Assembly: GCF_003481985.1 (NCBI RefSeq)
Contig: NZ_QUMD01000002.1
Span: 248,001 to 312,000, forward strand
From: Clostridium sp. OF09-36
GTDB taxonomy: Bacteria > Bacillota > Clostridia > Lachnospirales > Lachnospiraceae
Length of the DNA stretch: 64,000 bases
Direction: 5' to 3'
A program made the position numbers and the translations under genes. Within the stretch, counting starts at the first letter, position 1, and every line of letters begins with the position of its first letter. Positions 55,419-63,416 of this stretch are shown in pieces. Below the pieces are notes generated by a model. That model was given only the letters and a program-made list of their open reading frames with translations, made no database searches and was not told the origin of the DNA.

Positions 55419-57507
55419 TTATTCTGGAAGCAGGTTTTTCATGCTCTTTAAGCCGATCAGGAGCGTAGAAGTATTGTGCAACAGCGCAGAAGTTGCAGGC
55501 GGCAGAATGCCAAGAACACCAAGCGCGATCAGGCCTGCGTTAAACCCTACGATCGTGCGGTAATTCCAGTTGATCCGCTTCATCAGATGATTGCTGATCA
55601 ACTTTAATGTTACCACCTCGTAGAGGTTGTCCGCACCGATGGTCACATCGGCGATCTCTCTCGCAAGCTCCGCACCATCGCTGATGGCAATGCCCACATT
55701 CGCTGCGGAAAGCGCCGGGGAATCGTTGATTCCGTCACCGATCATGATGACCTTGCGACCTGCATTCTTTTCTTTCTCCACAAAGCTTGCCTTATCCTCC
55801 GGAAGCACTTCGGAATAGTACTCATCGACTCCTGCCTTTGCAGCGATCGCTTTTGCCGTACGCTCGCTGTCGCCCGTCATCATGACAACCTTGCTGATGC
55901 CTGCCTCTTTTAAAGAAGCAATGACATCGCGGGCCTCCTCACGCAGCGGATCCTGAATGCAGATCACGGCTGCCAGGCTCCGTCGATTGCCAGATACAGA
56001 TGGGAATATTCCGGCAAAAGAGCATCGAATAACTCCTGCTTTCCTTCTGGAATAGTACATTTCTCGTCTTCAAAGACAAAATGAGCACTGCCGATGATGG
56101 CTTTCTTCTCGCCATTTTTATCCTCCAGGGTTGTGGAAATGCCATGCGCCACAATGTACTCTACCTTGCTGTGAAGCTCCTCATGAACCAGGTTTTTCTT
56201 CTTTGCTGCGTCGACCACTGCCTTTGCCATGGAGTGCGGGAAATGCTCCTCCAGGCATGCCGCGATCCGGAGCAGTTCATCGCTGCCCATCTCATTAAAA
56301 GATACCACATCCACAACCGTCGGCTGTGCCTTGGTCAGGGTTCCGGTCTTATCGAAGACAATGGTATCTGCCTCGGCCATCGCCTCCAGATACTTGCCGC
56401 CCTTAACCGTAATGTCATACATATTGGCCTCACGGATTGCAGACAGGACCGAGATCGGCATAGCCAGCTTTAAGGCACAGGAGAAATCGACCATCAGGAT
56501 AGAAAGTGCCTTCGTGGTATTTCTGGTGATGAGCCAGGTAAGGCCCGTGCCGAGCAGGCTGTACGGAACCAGCGTGTCAGCCAGATGCTCTGCCTTGCCC
56601 TCCAGGGAGGATTTTAATTTTTCTGATTCCTCGATCATGGTAACGATCTTGTCGAACTTGCTGGAGCCTCCGGTCTCTTTGACGCGGATGGTGATCTCGC
56701 CTTCCTCGACAACGGTACCTGCATAAACGGACGCACCCGCCGTCTTGGCTGCCGGGACCGACTCACCGGTTAAGGACGCCTGGTTGACCATGGCTTCTCC
56801 TTCGACTACTTCGCCATCGAACGGGATGACATTGCCCATGTGAACACGGACAAGGTCTGCTTTCTGGATGGTATTGGTCGGAACCAGTATCTCCTGTCCA
56901 TCGCTCACCAGCCATACCTTGGTGATGTTTAAGGACATGCTGCGTGCCAGATCTCCCACCGATTTTTTGTGCGTCCACTCTTCCAGGATTTCACCAACAC
57001 CAAGCAGGAACATGACGGAACCTGCCGTATCGAAGTCGCTTCTTATAATCGAAACGCCAATCGCGGTCGCATCCAGAACCGGAACTTCAATCTTTCTGGC
57101 TGCCAGTGTACGGATTCCTTTCCATATATATTTCACGGATTTCACCGACGTGATCACTGCCCGGATGCCGACCGGAAGGAACATGGTATTTCCTGCACGC
57201 AGGATCACGCGGGTCATCAGCTTGTCCCAGTACTCACTGTTTAAGGCACGGCCGGAATTCTGCAGATAAGACTCCGGGACTTCTGCCTTCTCATAAGAGA
57301 ATGTCTGCAAGTCACGGACAACCTCATTCCGGTCTCCGTCAAAATGAATGACCATTTCGCCAAGACGTTCCCGTACTTTTACAGAAATCGCATACGGCTT
57401 CGCGTTGAAGTAATACTGCAGGTATCAGCCTGCTCGAAGCTCATGCGGCCCTGCAGAATCTGGACACGGATTCTGCCGCGGATTTCATGTTTGATCACAA
57501 ATTTCAT
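55419..57507 (-). CDS. P1B-type metal-transporting ATPase (two frameshifts)
   Basis: About 696 residues once one C is restored at each of 57421 and 55977. Features in order: short N-terminal HMA-like region beginning MKFVIKHEIRGRIRVQ, six to eight membrane helices, actuator LTGESVPAAK, phosphorylation DKTGTLT, HP motif FPHSMA, and hinge GDGINDSPAL. The intramembrane metal motif, usually CPC or SPC, reads DFSCALKLAMP, so the metal is uncertain: manganese, iron or zinc are possible. It lies downstream of a DUF6110-like gene and among iron genes, suggesting a metal efflux role. Both breaks are in CCC/GGG runs. Confidence 0.85.
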
Positions 57508-57652
57508 GAGATATCCCTCTTTTCACTACGGATATGTATTTTATATGTATTTCAAAGGAAAAGGGATGCAATCGCATCTGCTGCATCCCCATTTTCCTGT
57601 TTTCACGTTACGATTCTGTATCATCCAACACCGTAACATTCCTGTAAAAACC

Positions 57653-57677
57653 GGGCGGCAAGTCACAGATGCCGCCC
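57653..57677 (-). terminator. Terminator or attenuator upstream of P-type ATPase
   Basis: GGGCGGCA/TGCCGCCC perfect 8-bp stem followed by GGTTTTTA on the minus strand, between the DUF6110-like gene and the ATPase. Confidence 0.7.
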
Positions 57678-57690
57678 TAAACCACAAGCA

Positions 57691-58008
57691 TTACTCAGCG
57701 TCTGCTGCCTCGGTTTCCTCTGCTTCAGCCTCTGCTGCCTCATCTGCGAATGCAGCTGCCTCAGCCTTTGCTGCGCGCTCCTCATTGATCTGCTGAGCCT
57801 CAGCGTAGATGTCCTCTGCATTTGCCTGTACGCTTGCTGCTACGTTCAGGACACATGTCTTTGCGCGAAGAACAGCTGCGGTGCAATTGGTATAAAACTT
57901 CTTTGCATCCTCACTTGCAAGTACTTTTACGCCTGCAGTACCAAACAGAACACCTGCTGCGAAAATTCCGGATTTCTTAACATCGAAAGCTTTTAAACAT
58001 TTTAACAT
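57691..58008 (-). CDS. DUF6110-like small protein
   Basis: 105 residues. A basic N-terminus and a weak membrane segment (FAAGVLFGTAGVKVLAS) followed by a helical, Ala/Glu-rich tail. GAGGAGG precedes this ATG. Proteins like this often sit just upstream of heavy-metal P-type ATPases; function not known. Here 184 bases and a terminator-like stem separate it from the ATPase. Confidence 0.65.
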   Translation of the reverse strand: MLKCLKAFDVKKSGIFAAGVLFGTAGVKVLASEDAKKFYTNCTAAVLRAKTCVLNVAASVQANAEDIYAEAQQINEERAAKAEAAAFADEAAEAEAEETEAADAE

Positions 58009-58116
58009 GACTGGATTCCTCCTCATATGTAATTTTATTTTTTGTTTACTGGGTATTCTAACGCATTCATTTTCAAAATACAAGAGTCTTTTTGATAAAA
58101 ATTCTTAATAAGGAAA

Positions 58117-58161
58117 GAAAGGGAGTGTTAATGATAATCTTTCTCATTAACACTCCCTTTC
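58117..58161. promoter_or_regulatory. Perfect 18-bp hairpin containing Fur-box-like sequence
   Basis: GAAAGGGAGTGTTAATGA pairs perfectly with TCATTAACACTCCCTTTC around a 9-base loop. The centre TTAATGATAATC resembles half of the GATAATGATAATCATTATC Fur consensus. It may end the feo-fur transcript and, at DNA level, act as operator for the DUF6110/ATPase genes. Confidence 0.55.
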
Positions 58162-58225
58162 ACGATTCTCCACCCGGAAAATGAACTTCCTGTTTCAGCC
58201 CGGAGGCAGAACCTTCTTCTGCATT

Positions 58226-58501
58226 TCATGCGAATGCCATATGTTCTCCCATACCGTAATCAATCCGATACATGTTTTTTCTCTGAATCAGACCAGCTTC
58301 TTCCAGTGTTTTCACCATACGGTAAACCGTAGCCATGCCAATGCTTGGGTCACGTTTTGCTGCCTTATAATAAATTTCCTTGCAGCAGCTGCACTCATCC
58401 TGTAAAATCACATCAATCAAAAGTTTTCTCTGGCTGGTAATCCGGCAGCCATTCTTCTTCAGTTCCGAAATAATAAATCCTTTTTTTGCCTCAGCTGACA
58501 T
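58226..58501 (-). CDS. Short Fur-family regulator (DNA-binding domain only)
   Basis: 91 residues. The winged-helix part of Fur is complete (GCRITSQRKLLIDVILQ, DPSIGMATVYRMVKTLEEAGLI) but the protein stops at EHMAFA, where Fur normally continues with a 55-65 residue dimerisation and metal-binding domain. I found no lost domain in other frames downstream. It has a TTAG-N6-CTAA operator just upstream of its start. Might compete with or assist a full Fur elsewhere. Confidence 0.85.
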   Translation of the reverse strand: MSAEAKKGFIISELKKNGCRITSQRKLLIDVILQDECSCCKEIYYKAAKRDPSIGMATVYRMVKTLEEAGLIQRKNMYRIDYGMGEHMAFA

Positions 58502-58545
58502 ATGATACCTCCTCTTGGTTGTTTGCTCTTTCTGGTTGATTTTGG

Positions 58546-58559
58546 TTAGTTCTTGCTAA
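58546..58559. promoter_or_regulatory. TTAG-N6-CTAA operator upstream of fur-like gene
   Basis: GTTAG-TTCTTG-CTAAC, same palindrome as in the feo promoter. Confidence 0.6.
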
Positions 58560-58610
58560 CTTATGGTTTTACAGAAAGGGCAGACAAAACTGCCCTGATC
58601 TGTTTGTTTC

Positions 58611-58775
58611 TTATTTTGTTTTTGGTTCCGGAGTGGAAGGATGACAGCTTGCACAGCCGGAACAGCCGGCGCAGCTTCCGGAACAGCCACCTGATTTTTT
58701 CTGCTGGTGACGCTTTCGGATTACATAGAAACAATATCCGGCGATGACGGCCACTACGATAATATCTGCTAACAC
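58611..58775 (-). CDS. FeoB-associated Cys-rich membrane protein
   Basis: About 54 residues: one membrane helix (ADIIVVAVIAGYCFYVI), a basic stretch RKRHQQKK and a Cys-rich tail GGCSGSCAGCSGCASCH. This matches the FeoB-associated family that helps or regulates iron uptake by FeoB, similar in role to FeoC. The likely start is GTG at 58775, six bases after AAGGGA; no ATG is suitably placed in this frame. It lies 107 bases downstream of feoB. Confidence 0.85.
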   Translation of the reverse strand: MLADIIVVAVIAGYCFYVIRKRHQQKKSGGCSGSCAGCSGCASCHPSTPEPKTK

Positions 58776-58808
58776 TTCCGTTCCCTTCTTTCCATACCAT
58801 TTGAATGC

Positions 58809-58834
58809 AGCTCCGGCCGGTGAAAACCGGAGCT
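58809..58834. other. Intercistronic hairpin after feoB
   Basis: CAGCTCCGG/CCGGAGCTG stem with a 10-base loop; no T-run on the minus strand, so it may stabilise the upstream mRNA rather than terminate. Confidence 0.5.
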
Positions 58835-58881
58835 GTAAAATTCTAATTTGTTTTTTATTGCGTTTAGCGCTTCTTCTATTA

Positions 58882-61065
58882 TTATGAAGCAGCCTGTACC
58901 GATCTCTTTGCGTAGGTCTTCTGGTCTTTATACGGATCCGGACGGAACAGCATGAAGAGCATGAAGAGTAATACAACGAATCCAACTACGGTGCCAAAAC
59001 CGAAGGTGCCGTACAGTAAGAAGGATCCCACCTGATAAATAACCAGGGTTACTGCGTAAGCGAATACATTCTGGAACACAATTGCAAACCAGAACCATTT
59101 GCGGCTCTGCATCTCTTTTGCCATGGTAGAGATTGCTGCCAGGCACGGAGAATCAAGCAGGTTGAACAGCAGGAAGCTGAAACCAGCCAGAGCAGTCGGG
59201 AACCACATGCCAACACCAGCTGCAACGGTATCTGCATCCTCGACATCGCCTGCAACGTTTGCAAGAACGCCCATGGTAGAAACGATACCCTCTTTTGCAC
59301 TGAAGCCGGAGATTGCTGCTGCAACCGGCTGCCACTCGCCCCAGCCAAGCGGTGCGAACAGCGGTGCGATCGCGCCGCCGATGATAGCCATTAAGCTGTC
59401 TGCGGAATCCTCAACCATACCAAATGCGCCATCCTGTACACCAAAGGTGCTTAAGATCCACATAACTACACATGCTAAGAACAGTACGGTACCTGCTTTG
59501 ATGAAGAAGCCTTTCAGTCTCTCCCAAACGTGAAGCAGGACAGTTCTTGCAGACGGAATATGGTACTGCGGAAGCTCCATAACGAACGGAGCCGGCTTAC
59601 CGGAGAACGGTTTGGTCTTCTTTAACATGATTGCTGCGATCAGGACTGCTGCGATACCGATGAAGTACATCAGCGGAGTGATCATGCCAGCGACATCCCA
59701 GCCGGTTACATAACCAGCCATAACACCGCCCATAAGAGCGATAACCGGAAGCTTTGCACCACACGGAACAAAGGTTGCAGTCATAATGGTAAGACGTCTG
59801 TCGTTATCCTGCTCGATGGTCTTGGAAGCCATGATTCCAGGAATACCGCAGCCAGAAGAAATCAGCAGCGGGATGAAGCTCTTACCGGAAAGTCCGAAGT
59901 GACGGAACACACGGTCCATAACGAATGCGATACGTACCATGTAGCCGCAGTCCTCAAGGATAGACAGGAATAAGAACAGGATTGCCATCTGCGGCATGAA
60001 TCCAAGGACGGCACCCAGACCACCGATGACGCCGTCAACAGCCAGGCTGATGATGAAATCGCTTGCGCCTGCATTAGTAAGGAAGTTGGTTGCAACATCC
60101 TGAATGGCACCTACAAAGGTATCGTTGGTCCAGTCGGTAACAAAGGTACCAACAGTGGATACGGAGATGTAATAAACAACCCACATGATCGCGATGAAGA
60201 TCGGAATACCAAGAATACGGTTGGTTACGATCTGGTCGATCTTATCGGACACGGTCATCTTGTCTTTGCCCTTCTTTACAGAAGAGGAAACAACCTTCTG
60301 GATGAATTTGTAACGCTCATCGGTTACAATACTCTCCATATCATCATCATGCTTTTCTTCGATTTCTTTTCTGGTTGCCTCAACGATGCTTGCAGCGGAA
60401 GCTGGAAGCGTGATGCTCTCAACAACCTTGCTGTCGTTCTCGAGGAACTTGACTGCATACCATCTCTTCTTGTCAGCAGTGATGCTGTCCGGAAGAACCT
60501 CTGCAACCTTGGCAACTGCTTTTTCCATCTCCTCGGTGAAGATTTCCTTCGGCAGTGCTGCCTCTTTCTTGTGGGCAACCTCAACTGCCTTATCGATCAG
60601 CTTGTCAAGACCGGTCTGCTTTAATGCGGAGGTCTCAACCACCGGGCAGTTCATTAACATGGAAAGTCGCTCTACATCGATCTTCATGCCTCTCTTCTCG
60701 AGAAGGTCGGTCATGTTTAATGCGATGACAACCGGAACACCAGTCTCGATGAGCTGGGTGGTTAAGTACAGGTTACGCTCGATGTTGGTGGAATCCACAA
60801 GGTCCACAATCACATCCGGGTTCTCTTTCAGCACATAATCACGGCTGACAACCTCCTCCAGTGTATATGGAGACATGGAGTAAATACCCGGAAGGTCGGT
60901 TACGATCACATCCTCATGTTTTCCTTTTGTTTTTAATTTACCTTCTTTTTTCTCTACCGTAACGCCCGGCCAGTTACCTACATACTGGTTTGCACCGGTG
61001 AGGGCATTGAACATGGTTGTTTTACCACAGTTCGGGTTTCCGGCAAGTGCAATCTTAATTGCCAT
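58882..61065 (-). CDS. feoB: Ferrous iron transporter FeoB
   Basis: 727 residues. N-terminal GTPase: GNPNCGKTT, G3 DLPGIYSMSPYTLEEVV, G4 NMTD; then a helical spacer and about ten membrane helices with the two Gate motifs (FMPQMAILFLFLSILEDCGYMVR; SSGCGIPGIMASKTIE). Moves Fe2+ inward. GGGAGG precedes the ATG at 61065. Third gene of the feoA-feoA-feoB operon. Confidence 0.97.
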   Translation of the reverse strand: MAIKIALAGNPNCGKTTMFNALTGANQYVGNWPGVTVEKKEGKLKTKGKHEDVIVTDLPGIYSMSPYTLEEVVSRDYVLKENPDVIVDLVDSTNIERNLYLTTQLIETGVPVVIALNMTDLLEKRGMKIDVERLSMLMNCPVVETSALKQTGLDKLIDKAVEVAHKKEAALPKEIFTEEMEKAVAKVAEVLPDSITADKKRWYAVKFLENDSKVVESITLPASAASIVEATRKEIEEKHDDDMESIVTDERYKFIQKVVSSSVKKGKDKMTVSDKIDQIVTNRILGIPIFIAIMWVVYYISVSTVGTFVTDWTNDTFVGAIQDVATNFLTNAGASDFIISLAVDGVIGGLGAVLGFMPQMAILFLFLSILEDCGYMVRIAFVMDRVFRHFGLSGKSFIPLLISSGCGIPGIMASKTIEQDNDRRLTIMTATFVPCGAKLPVIALMGGVMAGYVTGWDVAGMITPLMYFIGIAAVLIAAIMLKKTKPFSGKPAPFVMELPQYHIPSARTVLLHVWERLKGFFIKAGTVLFLACVVMWILSTFGVQDGAFGMVEDSADSLMAIIGGAIAPLFAPLGWGEWQPVAAAISGFSAKEGIVSTMGVLANVAGDVEDADTVAAGVGMWFPTALAGFSFLLFNLLDSPCLAAISTMAKEMQSRKWFWFAIVFQNVFAYAVTLVIYQVGSFLLYGTFGFGTVVGFVVLLFMLFMLFRPDPYKDQKTYAKRSVQAAS

Positions 61066-61194
61066 TTTCTTCCTCCCTGAAGCCAGATCCTGGCTTTCAT
61101 TCTTCAATGTTGTCCTATGTATGATTCTTTGTTTGTCACAAAAACTGTATCGCGCAGAATTTTCAATCCCAAAGTTTCCTGCCGCGTACAATAA

Positions 61195-61413
61195 CTATTT
61201 TACCTCTACGCACTGGGCATCGTCTTTTCTGACAGACAGCTCATAGCCTCTGACGGTAATCTCAACCGGGTCTCCAAGAGGAGCAACTTTTCTGATGTAA
61301 AGCTCGCTTCCTTTCGTGATACCCATGTCCATAATACGACGCTTGTAAGCACCATCACCACTGATCTTGGTTACCACAACGGTACTTCCAACTGCTGCAT
61401 CACCTAAAGTCAT
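61195..61413 (-). CDS. feoA: FeoA-type SH3-domain protein (second copy)
   Basis: 72 residues, SH3-like fold: LGDAAVGSTVVVTKISGDGAYKRRIMDMGITKGSELYI and PVEITVRGYELSVRKDDA. FeoA modulates FeoB. AAGGAGA lies upstream of the ATG. Two different feoA genes in tandem are common in Clostridia. Confidence 0.92.
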   Translation of the reverse strand: MTLGDAAVGSTVVVTKISGDGAYKRRIMDMGITKGSELYIRKVAPLGDPVEITVRGYELSVRKDDAQCVEVK

Positions 61414-61512
61414 CGTCTTAAATCTCCTTTCCCAAAGATCGCTGCCCTGATCACCATCCGGCACGGGCAGATATATTTTTCATTTGTATATAGTTACGTC
61501 CTTTCTGATTAC

Positions 61513-61728
61513 TTACGCAACCATGATGTGACGTGCCATATCCTGGTTAATTGCGACTCTGGAATCCTTGATATTCACGATCACATTGCCTCCGATCGCT
61601 GAGATCACGGTAACCTCGGTTCCTGCCACGAAGCCAAGATTCTCCAGAAAACGTCTGCACTCCTCATTGCCTCCAACCTTGTGGATTCTGCTCGCCTGTC
61701 CAACCGGCGCCATAGTAAGTGGCATCAT
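61513..61728 (-). CDS. feoA: FeoA-type SH3-domain protein (first copy)
   Basis: 71 residues: MPLTMAPVGQASRIHKVGGNEECRRFLENLGFVAGTEVTVIS and VNIKDSRVAINQDMARHI. It is the promoter-proximal gene of the iron operon and only distantly similar to the second copy. Confidence 0.9.
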   Translation of the reverse strand: MMPLTMAPVGQASRIHKVGGNEECRRFLENLGFVAGTEVTVISAIGGNVIVNIKDSRVAINQDMARHIMVA

Positions 61729-62034
61729 AACTCATCTTCTTTCTTTTCTTGTAGTATATAAATTTGCACTGTAACTGATGTAATATTTTGATATAACACT
61801 TACACCAAATGGAATCAGCGGGGAATATTAGCACCCGCTAACTTTAGATTAGTATAGGCTAACTTCGGTTAGCAGTCAATAACTTTGCAGCAATTTTGTC
61901 ATTTTTGTTAGTTGTTGCTAACCACAGGTTTGCTTATTGAGAAAAAATTATTACTATTGCAAGCTTGACAGATTTTTTCAGAAAAATATGGTATGATAGG
62001 CATATCTTAGATGTGTTTTAGAGAGGTTATCGAT
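61729..62034. other. Divergent regulatory region between feoA and histidine kinase
   Basis: No gene. Contains the three TTAG-N6-CTAA palindromes described below and, at its right end, promoter-like AT-rich sequence (GTATGATA) for the kinase. Confidence 0.6.
61828..61921. promoter_or_regulatory. Three TTAG-N6-CTAA palindromes in feo promoter
   Basis: Sites at 61828-61841 (TTAG-CACCCG-CTAA), 61849-61862 (TTAG-TATAGG-CTAA) and 61908-61921 (TTAG-TTGTTG-CTAA). The first two are exactly 21 bases apart, two helical turns. A further TTAG at 61869 forms the inverse arrangement with the second site. The same palindrome lies before the fur-like gene. Confidence 0.7.
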
Positions 62035-63324
62035 ATGATTGAACTGGTTTTTAACGAATTTCTCAATACATTTCCATTTTTTATATTGGCTTATCTGCCC
62101 GTCTGCGACCGCATGCGTTTTGCATTCAAAAAGTCCTTCTTGATGATGTGCATCTGGGAATCGGTTTATCTTTGCCTGTTTTCCCTGCTCGTGATCTTCG
62201 GACTCTCCAGCGTTTCCGCACAATATCTGGCAATACCGGTTCTGTTCGCCTTGATGATGTTTTTAGTTGACGCGGATATTGGAATTACCGCATTTCTTTT
62301 TTTGTTTACGGTCGATTACCTTCTGGTCATCCGTGGTGCAACCTTCTATCTCTGCCAGAAAATTTTTCATGTTTCGTTTTTGTCATGGCAGGCTGGTGCC
62401 GTTACCCTGATTCTTACCCTGACAACCGTATTTTTCATGTCAAAGTTCCTGAAAGGAATCCTTTCTGATCTGCTCAGTGTACGGCTGCCGGACTTCTGGA
62501 AGACCGCATGGCTGCTGCCATGCTCCGCAACCGTTATGGTCCTGCTCCTCACCGGAAATATCCGCAACGGAAATGTAAAAAGTAACGCACTTATAGCGAG
62601 GATCCTGCTTCTGGTCTGCATGTTCCTTATTAGTCATCTGATCCTTTTATTCATTCGGAACCTGCAGGAACAGATCATAGAACAGGAACGCAACAAAACC
62701 ATGGAAAACCTGTTGAAGATGCAGCGGAAGCAGTCGGAAGAGCTCCAGGTACGCATCAAAGAAAACCGCAGAGCGAGACATGATTTCCGGCAGCACCGGG
62801 CAGTGATCCGGGACCTGGCAAACCGTGGAGACTTAGATTCCTTAAAGAATTACCTGGAGGAATATGAGCAGCAGTTTCCCGATTCATCCGACCGGCTATA
62901 CTGTGGAAACCTTGCCTTAAATGCCGTTCTTTCCTATTATGCAGACCAGGCAAAACAATATTCCATTTCCATGACATTCAAAATCGATTTGCCGGAAAAG
63001 CTGCTCATCCCGGAAACCGACTTTTGCGTTCTGATCGGAAATCTTCTGGAAAATGCCCTCGAAGCCTGCAAAGCACAGGCCAGCGATTCCTTTATCCGCG
63101 TTCTGATCAAGCAAAACCAGATGTCCTCCATCACGGTTGCCGTGGACAATTCCAGTTCCTGCCGCCCGGTATGGGATGGACAGAAGCTCCTCTCCACGAA
63201 ACACCCGGGAAACGGAATCGGGACTGACTCCGTGCGCTATATCGCAAAACGCTACAAAGGTGATGCCAACTTTGAATGGAAAGATGGGGTGTTCTACGCA
63301 TCGGTTATACTGAACCTGCTGTAA
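62035..63324 (+). CDS. AgrC-like sensor histidine kinase (GHKL type)
   Basis: 429 residues. Five to six membrane helices cover residues 1-210; a coiled coil leads to the HisKA_7TM/SPOB-like phospho-acceptor RRARHDFRQHRAV, then a GHKL ATPase with N box LIGNLLENALEA and G box NGIGTDSVRYIAKRY. Resembles peptide-sensing kinases such as AgrC. No response regulator gene is seen within the window, so it is an orphan here. GAGAGG lies eight bases before the ATG. Confidence 0.88.
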   Translation: MIELVFNEFLNTFPFFILAYLPVCDRMRFAFKKSFLMMCIWESVYLCLFSLLVIFGLSSVSAQYLAIPVLFALMMFLVDADIGITAFLFLFTVDYLLVIRGATFYLCQKIFHVSFLSWQAGAVTLILTLTTVFFMSKFLKGILSDLLSVRLPDFWKTAWLLPCSATVMVLLLTGNIRNGNVKSNALIARILLLVCMFLISHLILLFIRNLQEQIIEQERNKTMENLLKMQRKQSEELQVRIKENRRARHDFRQHRAVIRDLANRGDLDSLKNYLEEYEQQFPDSSDRLYCGNLALNAVLSYYADQAKQYSISMTFKIDLPEKLLIPETDFCVLIGNLLENALEACKAQASDSFIRVLIKQNQMSSITVAVDNSSSCRPVWDGQKLLSTKHPGNGIGTDSVRYIAKRYKGDANFEWKDGVFYASVILNLL

Positions 63325-63360
63325 ACCTGCTGTAAAATAACAATTTATTTCACTTTAATA

Positions 63361-63397
63361 GGGCCGTGTGAGTTGCCTTTCGGCAACTCACAGGCCC
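63361..63397. terminator. Hairpin terminator between convergent genes
   Basis: GGGCCGTGTGAGTTGCC pairs with GGCAACTCACAGGCCC (one bulge) around TTTC, 36 bases after the kinase stop. Confidence 0.75.
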
Positions 63398-63416
63398 TTG
63401 TCATATACTTAAATTG

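Noticed and set aside
62917..63204. Minus-strand frames within the histidine kinase
   Set aside because: Shadows of the conserved GHKL domain on the plus strand.
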